A DNA stretch of 14,645 bases from Micavibrio sp. UBA5703. Its GTDB lineage: Bacteria > Pseudomonadota > Alphaproteobacteria > Micavibrionales > Micavibrionaceae. Positions 7,791 to 14,645 of this stretch are shown in pieces. Location of the stretch: assembly GCA_002420015.1 (NCBI GenBank), contig DIHF01000023.1, positions 1 to 14,645 on the forward strand, given 5' to 3'. Below the pieces are notes generated by a model. It did no database searches. It worked only from the letters and a program-made list of their open reading frames with translations, and had not been told where the DNA came from. Position 1 is the stretch's first letter; each line of letters begins with the position of its first letter. Position numbers and translations under genes: made by a program.

Positions 7791-8195
7791 ATGTCCAGAG
7801 AATATGCCGAACGGCGCATCAAGGAAGCCATCAAGAAAGCGAATGGAAACGCGACGCGGGCCAGGCAGCAGATTATTGCCTGGACGATGGAAGATACGAA
7901 ATTGCTGGATGCGCTGACACGACCGCACCTGAACGGCATTGTTGCCTATAATGTCGAGCGGGTGATGTCGGGCCGCAGCAACACGAAAGAGGAGCCTGTG
8001 CCCGAAAAACCACCGTTGGGCGAGGATGAGTTCGGTATAGAAATCCTCAAGGCCGTGGCGGCTTCGGATGCGACGATTTTCGGCCGCGAAAGCAGCGGCT
8101 CTCCCATGGCCAAGCGGGGCCGCGCCTCCAAGCAGCATATCGACGCGATCCGGCAGATGGCCTCCAAAAGCGGCGTTCCGCCCAAAAAATCATGA
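7791..8195 (+). CDS. Small conserved protein of unknown function, upstream of amgK-like gene
   Basis: No function can be assigned. The 134-residue product is soluble, without a signal peptide or membrane helix. Its N-terminal part (about 1-60) is basic and helical (EYAERRIKEAIKKANGN, then ARQQIIAWTMED and LTRPHLNGIVAYNVERV). The C-terminal part is less ordered and ends with a basic stretch (MAKRGRASKQH ... GVPPKKS). The first half resembles short hypothetical proteins I recall from alphaproteobacteria near mfd, which suggests a real family. The ATG at 7791 is preceded by GAAAGGG (7775-7781) at good spacing; an upstream in-frame start at 7755 would lack this. Its TGA overlaps the next gene's ATG (ATGA), so the two are probably co-translated. 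A regulatory or nucleic-acid-binding role is only a guess from the charge. Confidence 0.8.
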   Translation: MSREYAERRIKEAIKKANGNATRARQQIIAWTMEDTKLLDALTRPHLNGIVAYNVERVMSGRSNTKEEPVPEKPPLGEDEFGIEILKAVAASDATIFGRESSGSPMAKRGRASKQHIDAIRQMASKSGVPPKKS

Positions 8196-9169
8196 GCAGG
8201 GAAGGTTTCCTCGGTAAATACGGCTGGAGCATCGCGCATCCCGTGCAGGGCGATGTATCGCCGCGCCGCTATTTCCGCGTTGAAAAAAGTGGCCGCAAGG
8301 CGATCCTGATGGATGCTTCGGCGGTTGAGGACAAGAAACAGGTTCATGACTTTGTCCGTATTGCAAAATGGCTGAACGATGGCGGCCTTAAGGCGCCGGA
8401 AATTTACGAGGCCGACGAGCCGCACGGGTTTTTGCTGATCGAGGATATGGGGGATGTTTCTTTCAGAAAGGCGATGGAATCCGGCGTCCCGGCCCGCGAT
8501 ATTTACGGCTTGGCAAACGATGTGCTGGAACACCTGAGGGCGGCGGGGTGTTCGCTCAAGTTGCCGGATTATTACGATTCGGCCATTCATATGAAGCGGC
8601 GCTTTGTCATTGATTGGTATGTGCCTCTTTTAAGAGGCGAGGAAAACCCGCCGGGGCTGGTGGAATCTTATCTGGATGTTTGGGACGGGATTGAAAAATC
8701 CCTGTCGCCCTGCCCGAAAGGTTTTGTGCATGCCGATTACCATCTTGAAAATATGATGTGGCTTCCGGGGGAAAAGGGCGTGAAGCGCTGCGGCCTGCTC
8801 GATTTTCAGGAGGCGCTGTACGGGCCTGTGGCCTACGACCTCGTGAACATCCTTGAGGATGCGCGGATGAGCGTGCCGCTAGAAATAATCGGCGGGATAC
8901 TGGCGCGGCAGGATGATCTGGTGAGGGCGTGGTATAGGATACTCGGCACGCAGTTTCATTGCCGCGTGATCGGCCTGTTCGTCAAGCTGGCGGTTCATGA
9001 TGGCCGCAGACAGTATCTGGTGCATGTGCCAAGGCTGGCGGCCTATATTGAAAAGGGGTTAGAAGATCCGCTGCTGGCACCGCTGCGCGACTGGTTCAAG
9101 GAGCAGGGGATTTCATTCGATCCGCAGACGGCGGCGGAAGCGGTGCGGCGAGCGCAAGGCCAAGGATAA
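8192..9169 (+). CDS. amgK: AmgK-like aminoglycoside-phosphotransferase-fold sugar kinase
   Basis: The 325-residue product is an APH/choline-kinase-fold phosphotransferase most like AmgK, which phosphorylates N-acetylmuramate and N-acetylglucosamine at the anomeric position in peptidoglycan recycling. It shows the N-lobe with SPRRYFRV (23-30) and AILMDA (37-42), a linker LLIEDMGD (81-88), the catalytic loop HADYHLEN (H180-N187, D182 as base) and the metal-binding LLDFQEA (D204). Length and the early RRYFR segment fit the alphaproteobacterial AmgK group. Family members usually sit beside the nucleotidyltransferase murU, often with tsaE; neither is here, so the substrate is an inference. Its start overlaps the previous stop (ATGA) and it has no ribosome site of its own. 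Its last 74 nt overlap the convergent gene at 9096. Confidence 0.75.
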   Translation: MSREGFLGKYGWSIAHPVQGDVSPRRYFRVEKSGRKAILMDASAVEDKKQVHDFVRIAKWLNDGGLKAPEIYEADEPHGFLLIEDMGDVSFRKAMESGVPARDIYGLANDVLEHLRAAGCSLKLPDYYDSAIHMKRRFVIDWYVPLLRGEENPPGLVESYLDVWDGIEKSLSPCPKGFVHADYHLENMMWLPGEKGVKRCGLLDFQEALYGPVAYDLVNILEDARMSVPLEIIGGILARQDDLVRAWYRILGTQFHCRVIGLFVKLAVHDGRRQYLVHVPRLAAYIEKGLEDPLLAPLRDWFKEQGISFDPQTAAEAVRRAQGQG

Positions 9170-10457
9170 ACCAGAAAAACCGCGCATAAATAATTTCATG
9201 CACCAGCGAAAACAGGCCGAATATCAGCAACATCAGAAAAGCGCAGGTCATTAAGGTTTGCCGTTCGTCGCTGATTTCCCGTTTTTTGTTCGTATAGTAC
9301 GGCCATAGCGACCTTGTCATCGCAGTAAAACACGCAAGGAACGCCGCAACACCCGCCAGCCCCATATCCGTCAAAATCCACATCAGGGAATTGTCGATGA
9401 TGTCGATCTTTTCGCCGTATTTGACTTCCTGATACTTTACGCCGCCGCCAAGCCCCGCGCCCAGAACGGGCGATTGCTTCCATCTTTCAAATGAAGATCC
9501 GAGTATCTTCATGCGGATATTGTCGCCGCCGTGTATTTTGGGCTGATTGTTTTTGAGGGGAGACAATTCTTCGGCAGGCCTTAATGTGTGATTAACCAGC
9601 TTTGAAGAACTTTCAAAGGGCACAAAAATGAGCTTCCTTTGGCTTTCATGCAAAATAAGTACAAAGAATATAATTCCCAAAAAGGCGGGCAGAAAAATGT
9701 GCCGCAGGAAAATTTTTTTATGCGTAAGGCCCAGATAGGTAAACAAGACCAAAGTCGTTCCCCACAAGGCTCGCGATCCGTTGAGGCAAAGCAGGGCCGG
9801 GAAAAAAGCCCAGAACGCCACGAGAAACCAGCGTGGGACGATATCCGGGTGCCGCGAGGAAAAGAAAGTTACAAAGACCATCATGACGCAGAACAAAAAG
9901 GCCAGCGCGTTGCGGTTGCCCATCATGCCTTCCAGTTGGTAATAATCGGGAATGATGAGGCGTGCCAGCGGCAAAGGCAGGAGATTATATCCGGCCATGA
10001 CGATACTGATCGCAGAAAGGCCGGATATGATGAGAAAGCAGCAGGCAAAAGGAAAAACGAAAGCCTTCAGGTTTTGCGTTGAAAAATTCGTTCCCAGCCA
10101 TCCGCCCGCATACAGATAAGCCATCAAAACAAACCAGCCGATATATTTGTTGACCAACGCCCATTGGGAAATATCGCCGTTGATGAAGCGGTAATTCACA
10201 AGGGCAAACGTTAAGGCAATCGTCAGTACAACGGGCCAGAGATTGCCGAAGGGGGCTTTCCATTGCGGCCAGAGGGATTTTTTACGTAGCAATGATGCCA
10301 AAATGACAAGGCCTGTCACGGGCAAAAAAAGATCGGCAAGGTTCATCCGCAAACCTGCGTAGGTGTCCGTGTCTAGCAGGGTGATCTGGATTTGCAGGAA
10401 TACGGCGAAGGTTCCTGCCAGCAATGCCGGAAAACTAATTGGACCGCACCTTGGCAT
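9096..10457 (-). CDS. O-antigen ligase/polymerase family membrane protein (Wzy_C type)
   Basis: This 453-residue polytopic inner-membrane protein has about ten to twelve hydrophobic segments and one large periplasmic loop (about 268-355), the layout of the WaaL/Wzy O-antigen ligase and polymerase superfamily. Family-type blocks are MGNRNALAF (179-187), LNGSRALWGT (225-234) and RWKQSPVLGAGLG (325-337), followed by IDNSLMWILTDMGLAG (354-369). In WaaL ligases the last block usually carries His-Asn; here Asp-Asn (355-356) replaces it, as I recall for some exopolysaccharide polymerases, so 'ligase' should not be taken literally. It likely joins or polymerises undecaprenyl-linked glycans. The start overlaps the upstream gene by 23 nt, suggesting coupled translation. 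Its end overlaps the convergent amgK-like gene by 74 nt. Confidence 0.85.
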   Translation of the reverse strand: MPRCGPISFPALLAGTFAVFLQIQITLLDTDTYAGLRMNLADLFLPVTGLVILASLLRKKSLWPQWKAPFGNLWPVVLTIALTFALVNYRFINGDISQWALVNKYIGWFVLMAYLYAGGWLGTNFSTQNLKAFVFPFACCFLIISGLSAISIVMAGYNLLPLPLARLIIPDYYQLEGMMGNRNALAFLFCVMMVFVTFFSSRHPDIVPRWFLVAFWAFFPALLCLNGSRALWGTTLVLFTYLGLTHKKIFLRHIFLPAFLGIIFFVLILHESQRKLIFVPFESSSKLVNHTLRPAEELSPLKNNQPKIHGGDNIRMKILGSSFERWKQSPVLGAGLGGGVKYQEVKYGEKIDIIDNSLMWILTDMGLAGVAAFLACFTAMTRSLWPYYTNKKREISDERQTLMTCAFLMLLIFGLFSLVHEIIYARFFWFILGLALAAPLPPPSADRMKSPAP

Positions 10458-11415
10458 ATGATCTTTTCAAGCGGTTTTTCAGGGGTGCCATATTGGGGCT
10501 GCTTATGACGGCGGGAATACCAGCCATCAACACGGCCAGCATGCTGAGGAGGCCGATTTGCACCGAAACGACAAAGGCCGTCTCTGCCGGGATATTGATC
10601 AGTCCCAGCCCGTAGACGAAAGCCCCCTCGCGGATGCCCCAGCCGCCATAGCCGACCGGAAGGCTGGCGACGACCGCGATCATTGGCATGAGCGCCATGA
10701 AGTGCAGCAGGGAAAAATCGGCTCCGGTGGACGTGGTTATCACGTAGACGGCGGCAAAATAGGAAACCTGGGCAAACAGGCTGGTGGCTGTGATCTGCGC
10801 CAGAAGATTGTAATCGCGGCCAATCGAGCGCAGATATTTGTAGCCAACGGCGATTTTCCGGTTTGAGAAAATCAGGTGCCGTTGCACCTTCTTCATGAAC
10901 AACAGAGAAAAAACGGCAAAGGCCGCAACGAAGGTCAAAATGGCGGCAACCGTGCTGTCGAATATTTCTTTTTCGACAATACCGAACAATATAGGCAGGA
11001 ACAGGGTGGTCAGAATCAAAAGCGCCGCCAGCGTCATAAGACGGTCGAGCGCTGTTGCGGCAATAGACTGGACCCAGGATATGCCGTGCTGGATGGCCAG
11101 CGCCACGCGCACGACAATCCCGCCGATGGAGGTAATGAACAGGTAATTGGCGAGCTGGCTGGCCAAAGTGACGCGCAGGGAATCCGCATAGTTCATCCGC
11201 TGCCCATGCACGTTAATCAGGAGCGACCAGCGCAGGGCAAGGGCAAGAATTTGAACGAACATCAAGGTCAGGGCGATGACCCAGTATTCCGTATGAATCC
11301 CGGTAATAAGATCCTTGAGGCTGCCCATATCCATACGCAGCAGCAAAACGGACATAACGCCAAGCGATATCAATGCCTTAACAACAAATGTGCGCTTTTT
11401 TAACAGGCGGTGCAT
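10435..11415 (-). CDS. Flippase-like integral membrane protein (LPG_synthase_TM / UPF0104 family)
   Basis: The 326-residue product has about seven or eight hydrophobic helices and the hallmark PVGYGGWGIREGAFVYGL (253-270) of the lysylphosphatidylglycerol-synthase transmembrane family. Stand-alone members lack the cytosolic aminoacyl-transferase domain and are thought to move lipids or lipid-linked sugars across membranes. That domain is absent here too, so it should not be called an LPG synthase. I chose ATG at 11413-11415 because GGAGAGG lies 5 nt upstream; a GTG at 11493 would add a Cys-rich 26-residue extension with little family likeness. It precedes and overlaps the O-antigen-ligase-family gene by 23 nt, which suggests they work on the same lipid-linked glycan. 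It diverges from aatA across about 108 nt. Confidence 0.85.
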   Translation of the reverse strand: MHRLLKKRTFVVKALISLGVMSVLLLRMDMGSLKDLITGIHTEYWVIALTLMFVQILALALRWSLLINVHGQRMNYADSLRVTLASQLANYLFITSIGGIVVRVALAIQHGISWVQSIAATALDRLMTLAALLILTTLFLPILFGIVEKEIFDSTVAAILTFVAAFAVFSLLFMKKVQRHLIFSNRKIAVGYKYLRSIGRDYNLLAQITATSLFAQVSYFAAVYVITTSTGADFSLLHFMALMPMIAVVASLPVGYGGWGIREGAFVYGLGLINIPAETAFVVSVQIGLLSMLAVLMAGIPAVISSPNMAPLKNRLKRSYAKVRSN

Positions 11416-11523
11416 AAAATCCTCTCCGGTATTTGTACACGAAGTCTTGTTTTTGCAACAGGGGCGGCTTAAAACAAAAGCGAATATTTTCACCGGAAAT
11501 TGTTAATATCAGGAGTTTTCTTT

Positions 11524-12744
11524 ATGTCGATCATCGCCGCCCGTCTGAGCAAGATTAAACCCTCGCCCACGATTGCCGTGACCAACAAGGCGCGGGAACT
11601 TAAAGAGGCCGGGCGCGACATTATCGGCCTCGGGGCGGGGGAGCCGGACTTCGACACGCCGAACTTCATCAAGGACGGCGCGATAAAGGCCATCAAAGAA
11701 GGCGATACGAAATATACCGCCGTGGACGGCACCCCGGCGCTGAAGGACGCGATCATCGCCAAGTTCAAGCGCGATAACGGCCTTGAATACAAACGCAATC
11801 AGATCACGGTAGGCACGGGCGGCAAGCAGGTTTTGTATAATGCGCTGATGGCCTCGGTCAATCCGGGGGATGAGGTGATTATCCCCGCGCCGTACTGGGT
11901 TTCTTATCCCGATATGACGATACTGGCCGAGGGCACCCCGGTTTTTGTGGATTGCCCCAAGGAAAACAATTTCAAGCTGGCGGCCAAGGATCTGGAAAAG
12001 GCGATTACGCCAAAAACCAAATGGCTGATTTTGAACTCACCCTCCAATCCCTCGGGTGCGGCGTATACATGGGATGAGATGAAAGCGATCACGGATGTTT
12101 TGATGCGCCACAAGCATGTCTGGGTCATGACCGACGATATGTACGAGCATATCGTCTATGACGGATTTAAGTTCTGCACCCCGGCGCAGGTCGAGCCGAA
12201 ACTTTTCGATCGCACCCTGACCGTTAACGGCGTGTCGAAATCCTATGCCATGACCGGCTGGCGCATCGGCTATGCCGGCGGCCCGGCGGAACTTATCAAG
12301 GCTATTGGAGTTATGCAGAGCCAGAGCACGTCCAATCCGTCCTCGATTTCACAGGCGGCCTCTGTCGCGGCGCTGAACGGCGACCAGTCGTTTTTGAAGG
12401 AGCGTAACGATGCGTTTAAGGATCGCCGCGATACGGTGGTGAAAATGCTGAACGAGGCGGACGGGATCGAATGCCTGACGCCGGAGGGGGCGTTCTACGT
12501 CTATCCGTCCTGCGCGGGCTGCATCGGCAAGAAAACGCCGGACGGGAAAACGATAGAGACCGACAGCGATTTTGTGACCTATCTTCTGGAGGCTGAGGGT
12601 GTTGCGTGTGTGCAGGGCGAAGCGTTCGGATTGTCGCCGTATTTCCGCATTTCCTATGCAACATCTATGGACAGCCTCAAAGAGGCTTGCCGCCGTATAC
12701 AGCGGGCCTGCAAGGCGCTGCAGGGCAAGGCGAAGGCGGCTTAA
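11524..12744 (+). CDS. aatA: Class I aspartate aminotransferase (aspartate/prephenate type)
   Basis: A fold-type I PLP enzyme that exchanges amino groups between aspartate and 2-oxoglutarate; homologues in this subgroup may also use prephenate. The 406-residue product shows the substrate/cofactor segments GAGEPDFDTP (37-46), YTAVDGTPALK (64-74), TGGKQVLYN, PAPYWVSYPD (W125), NSPSNPSG (N175), TDDMYEH (D204, Y207), the Schiff-base lysine K239 in GVSKSYAMTGWR, and substrate carboxylate-binding R375 in YFRISYA. The CAGCIGKKTPDGK segment (330-342) resembles the insertion typical of alphaproteobacterial AatA. ATG at 11524 is chosen for the strong CAGGAG site 8 nt upstream; a TTG at 11500 precedes that site and is unlikely. 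It is complete and appears to be transcribed alone or with the small gene 15 nt downstream. Confidence 0.96.
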   Translation: MSIIAARLSKIKPSPTIAVTNKARELKEAGRDIIGLGAGEPDFDTPNFIKDGAIKAIKEGDTKYTAVDGTPALKDAIIAKFKRDNGLEYKRNQITVGTGGKQVLYNALMASVNPGDEVIIPAPYWVSYPDMTILAEGTPVFVDCPKENNFKLAAKDLEKAITPKTKWLILNSPSNPSGAAYTWDEMKAITDVLMRHKHVWVMTDDMYEHIVYDGFKFCTPAQVEPKLFDRTLTVNGVSKSYAMTGWRIGYAGGPAELIKAIGVMQSQSTSNPSSISQAASVAALNGDQSFLKERNDAFKDRRDTVVKMLNEADGIECLTPEGAFYVYPSCAGCIGKKTPDGKTIETDSDFVTYLLEAEGVACVQGEAFGLSPYFRISYATSMDSLKEACRRIQRACKALQGKAKAA

Positions 12745-12759
12745 AGAATAGTCATCAAT

Positions 12760-13152
12760 ATGATTTTATCGGCAGATGAATTTGTTGAATTGAGAAGGAA
12801 TAATGATCCTCGTGCTGCGCATGAGGAAGCGAATTTTGAAGTTTGGATGGATGTAATCAGCAACTATCCAGATATGAAAGAGTGGGTTGTTCATAACAAA
12901 ACTGTGCCTTTGGAAATACTGTTACTTCTGGCCGACGATCCCGATTCTGATATCAGGGCCTGTGTTGCCGATAAGAGAAAATTATCAGAACAACTATTTG
13001 AAAAACTTTCTCTCGATGTTGATGATTTGGTTCGGCAGAGGATTGCATCCAACAAAAAGACCCCATTTGATATTTTAAAAAGATTGTCACAAGACAAATC
13101 TCGACTTGTTCGTGAGGCGGCGATCAAGAGTCTTGGCGAAAGAGAAAGTTAA
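12760..13152 (+). CDS. Small LRV/HEAT-type helical repeat protein
   Basis: The 130-residue product is built almost wholly of short two-helix repeats of about 23-26 residues: roughly 28-49 (degenerate), 50-74, 75-100 and 101-126. The pattern is L..LA.D.....VR..VA.N...P. This fits leucine-rich-repeat-variant (LRV) or HEAT-like scaffolds that bind proteins. No catalytic residues or Cys cluster are visible, so the partner is unknown. The head MILSADEFVELRR and RAAHEEANFEVWMDVI resemble a family of bacterial HEAT-domain proteins I recall. Hand counting gives about 41% GC over 12781-13140, much lower than aatA, which hints at foreign origin or relaxed selection. It starts 15 nt after aatA with no strong ribosome site, so it may depend on aatA transcription. 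A composite repeat begins 7 nt after its stop. Confidence 0.8.
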   Translation: MILSADEFVELRRNNDPRAAHEEANFEVWMDVISNYPDMKEWVVHNKTVPLEILLLLADDPDSDIRACVADKRKLSEQLFEKLSLDVDDLVRQRIASNKKTPFDILKRLSQDKSRLVREAAIKSLGERES

Positions 13153-13158
13153 CAATAT

Positions 13159-13295
13159 CGTCATCCCGGCGAAAGCCGGGATCTATACGGTGTCATATTG
13201 ACCACGAATGGACACGAATAAACACGAATACATTTGTAAAAACCCGTAGTGACTTTTTGTGCTGCCTATGGATCCCGGCTTTCGCCGGGATGACG
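13159..13295. repeat. Composite intergenic repeat: 25-nt inverted arms around CACGAAT triplet repeat
   Basis: A 25-nt arm at 13159-13183 recurs as an exact reverse complement at 13271-13295. Each arm is itself a hairpin: ATCCCGGC, a GAAA (or TTTC) loop, then GCCGGGAT. The 87-nt centre holds three copies of CACGAAT at exactly 10-nt spacing (13203, 13213, 13223). The arm matches the dispersed GTCATCCCGGCGAAAGCC-type palindrome I recall from alphaproteobacteria. The CACGAAT phrase is another widespread intergenic repeat. No T-run follows either arm, so a simple intrinsic terminator is not supported, though two convergent genes end here. Confidence 0.85.
13203..13229. repeat. Three CACGAAT copies at 10-nt period
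   Basis: CACGAAT occurs at 13203-13209, 13213-13219 and 13223-13229, separated by GGA and AAA. The 10-nt spacing is close to one DNA helical turn, so all copies would face one side of the duplex. It lies inside the composite repeat. Confidence 0.85.
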
Positions 13296-13306
13296 GGTTT
13301 TTAGTT

Positions 13307-14521
13307 TTAGCCGCCTTTTTTCCGACCAAAGAAAGAAAATATCCCGCCCTTGGGCGCGGTTTTCTTTTCATCTTCCTTGCGGTCGCGGTTGGTGACGAGG
13401 AGGTGGCAGACATCGTCGAACTGCTTTTTGTTTTCCTCCAGCATTTCCTCGGCGAAGGTTTTTAGCCGCTCGAGTTGCCCGGGGCTGGCGTCGTCGATCT
13501 GTGCGGCAGGGCCGTTTGCTCCCATACGCTTGTTAAAGATAAAAAGGCTATCGCGCATTTCATCGCCGAAGCTTTCCATCAGCGCCGTTTCGGAAGCGTG
13601 GAATAGAATATTGATGAGCGGCAGGTCGTTCACCGGGTCCACCACGCCGAGACCGCCGTAATTGTTCCACTCTTCCTTTTTGATGGATTTGAGCGTATGC
13701 CCGGTCCCCAGCATAATCATTTTGAGCTTTCGCCCTTCGGGGATGTGGCGGCGGATCGCGCCGTGATAGCTGATGCATGGGTTGTCGAATATAGAACCGT
13801 CGATGCCGGAATATTCCCGTGTGCCCCGACCGTCGCCGTATTTCACCTTGAAATGGTGACAGGGGAAATAGGTCGGTGCGGCGGTGCTGGCCACTACGGC
13901 ATCAAACAGGGAAACATCTGGCGCGGGGCGCTTGCGCAGTTCCGGCTGCATGCTTTTCAGCCAGACGGCATGGCCGCCGCGGTCGGTGACGTTGCCCCGC
14001 GTGTGAACCGGCGTGTTGCCTGTGTCGCCTGCCTCCTCGACGATTTCGAGTTGCTCGCCGTCGATGTTGAAGACGGGGATGATGAGGCTGCGCAGCGATT
14101 CCGAAAGTTTCGTATCGCCGAACAAATCCCGCAGCGATTTTCCCAGATGGCGCGGGTCGTAATGGCCCTTGCGAAAGAGCGCGTTGAGCTGGCCGATCCG
14201 CATGGTGCGGTTGTTGAAATCGTGAATGAGGGCGCGGAACTCGCGGAATCTGTCGTAGGGGAAAATATTCAGCCCCTCGCGCTCGTAGAATTTCACCAGA
14301 TGCCGGGCGCGGTATTTGGGGCGGCCCGGTTCGTCCGGATGCGGGACGTTCAGCGCGGCATTCAGGATCGCGCCCGTCGAGGGGCCGGAAAAAATATCGA
14401 CCATATCGACCATGCGCAGGCCGGTGACATCCTCGATTCTGGCCATGATATGCGCCGGAATCAAACCGCGCATGCCACCGCCGTAATTGAAAAGTGCGAT
14501 AATGTCCCTGTCGGTATTCAT
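13307..14521 (-). CDS. Patatin-like phospholipase / acyl hydrolase
   Basis: Patatin-family enzymes use a Ser-Asp dyad to release acyl chains from lipids. The 404-residue product has the oxyanion block GGGMRG (14-19), the nucleophile elbow GPSTG (46-50, Ser48) in place of the common GTSTG, and the catalytic IDGS (Asp241). The intervening ASTAAPTYFP (211-220) is also typical. The C-terminal tail is charged, then ends GGIFSFFGRKKGG (392-404), an aromatic-basic patch that could touch membranes. There is no signal peptide, so the enzyme is probably cytosolic, or secreted by a route not visible here. The ATG at 14521 has no clear ribosome site. It is monocistronic, with a composite repeat downstream and a terminator upstream. 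The fold resembles phage-defence patatins such as CapV, but no nucleotide cyclase or other CBASS gene is present, so that role is unsupported. Confidence 0.88.
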   Translation of the reverse strand: MNTDRDIIALFNYGGGMRGLIPAHIMARIEDVTGLRMVDMVDIFSGPSTGAILNAALNVPHPDEPGRPKYRARHLVKFYEREGLNIFPYDRFREFRALIHDFNNRTMRIGQLNALFRKGHYDPRHLGKSLRDLFGDTKLSESLRSLIIPVFNIDGEQLEIVEEAGDTGNTPVHTRGNVTDRGGHAVWLKSMQPELRKRPAPDVSLFDAVVASTAAPTYFPCHHFKVKYGDGRGTREYSGIDGSIFDNPCISYHGAIRRHIPEGRKLKMIMLGTGHTLKSIKKEEWNNYGGLGVVDPVNDLPLINILFHASETALMESFGDEMRDSLFIFNKRMGANGPAAQIDDASPGQLERLKTFAEEMLEENKKQFDDVCHLLVTNRDRKEDEKKTAPKGGIFSFFGRKKGG

Positions 14522-14579
14522 GGGGTGAGATTCTAAAGAATTGAAAAGCGGAATAGAAGGTTTCCCTTGGCGTTATACC

Positions 14580-14620
14580 AAAAAAAACCGGGCTCTTCAT
14601 GCGGTTAAACATGGGCCCGG
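14580..14620 (-). terminator. Intrinsic terminator of a leftward gene beyond the right edge
   Basis: On the minus strand a 6-bp stem CCGGGC/GCCCGG (14620-14615 with 14593-14588), with an inner CATG/CATG pairing, is followed directly by eight T residues (14587-14580). This is a standard Rho-independent terminator. It lies upstream of the patatin gene, so it must end transcription of a leftward gene whose body is outside the window. A TGA at 14641-14643 could be that gene's stop, but this cannot be verified. Confidence 0.8.
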
Positions 14621-14645
14621 TGGAGTTGAACAGGGAGGTTTCACG

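Noticed and set aside
10876..11403. 175-residue plus-strand open frame
   Set aside because: Antisense to the flippase-like gene; its Gln/Asn/Arg-rich, low-complexity translation is typical of a reverse-frame shadow of a membrane protein.
10435..11415. Lysylphosphatidylglycerol synthase (MprF)
   Set aside because: Only the membrane domain is present; the C-terminal aminoacyl-transferase domain needed for lysyl-PG synthesis is missing.
13159..13183. Intrinsic terminator for the LRV/HEAT gene
   Set aside because: The hairpin is strong but is followed by CTATACGG rather than a T-run, so it fits a dispersed repeat better.
13203..13229. CRISPR-like array
   Set aside because: Units are 7 nt with 3-nt spacers; far too short for CRISPR and no cas genes are present.
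13307..14521. Patatin as a CBASS effector (CapV-like) of a defence system
   Set aside because: No CD-NTase, Cap2/Cap3 or other defence gene is adjacent; the neighbouring genes are aatA and a small repeat protein.
13697..14536. 279-residue plus-strand open frame
   Set aside because: Antisense to the patatin gene, which has its catalytic motifs intact.
13902..14612. Minus-strand frame starting within the right-edge terminator
   Set aside because: Its first codons are the terminator hairpin and its T-run, and the rest is another frame of the patatin gene.

Overview
The window looks like ordinary alphaproteobacterial chromosome of about 55-57% GC, probably from an environmental or metagenome-derived genome. 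The main evidence is gene order: recG, sdhE and mfd lie close together in many Alphaproteobacteria (from memory of the group). Other support is the alphaproteobacterial AatA type, an AmgK-type sugar kinase, a BtaA/BtaB betaine-lipid pair, and palindromic intergenic repeats of kinds I recall as common in alphaproteobacterial and other environmental genomes. I cannot fix the order; Rhodospirillales-like or Micavibrionales-like is a guess.

Layout. 1-1673 (-): recG, cut by the left edge. Its last ~480 bases are far more GC-rich than the rest of the gene. 1674-1817: intergenic long inverted repeat. 1818-2084 (+): sdhE. 2081-4054 (-): btaA then btaB, betaine-lipid synthesis, placed between sdhE and mfd. 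4115-7618 (+): mfd. 7619-7790: nested palindromic repeat. 7791-9169 (+): a small protein of unknown function coupled by an ATGA overlap to an AmgK-like kinase. 9096-11415 (-): a flippase-like membrane protein followed by an O-antigen ligase/polymerase-family protein, overlapping each other; the second overlaps the kinase tail to tail. 11524-12744 (+): aatA. 12760-13152 (+): small AT-rich LRV/HEAT-repeat protein. 13153-13306: composite repeat. 13307-14521 (-): patatin-like lipase. 14580-14620: intrinsic terminator for a leftward gene beyond the right edge.

Themes. RecG and Mfd handle stalled forks and transcription-coupled repair, and SdhE flavinylates succinate dehydrogenase. The other genes lean to the envelope: betaine lipid, cell-wall sugar salvage, surface glycan assembly and a possible lipid hydrolase. 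I see no CRISPR array, tRNA, rRNA, transposase, integrase or recognisable defence operon, and no convincing new multi-gene system. The most unusual items are the composition break inside recG, the split of the recG-sdhE-mfd neighbourhood by btaBA, the three different palindromic intergenic elements, and the lone patatin and LRV genes flanking one of them.
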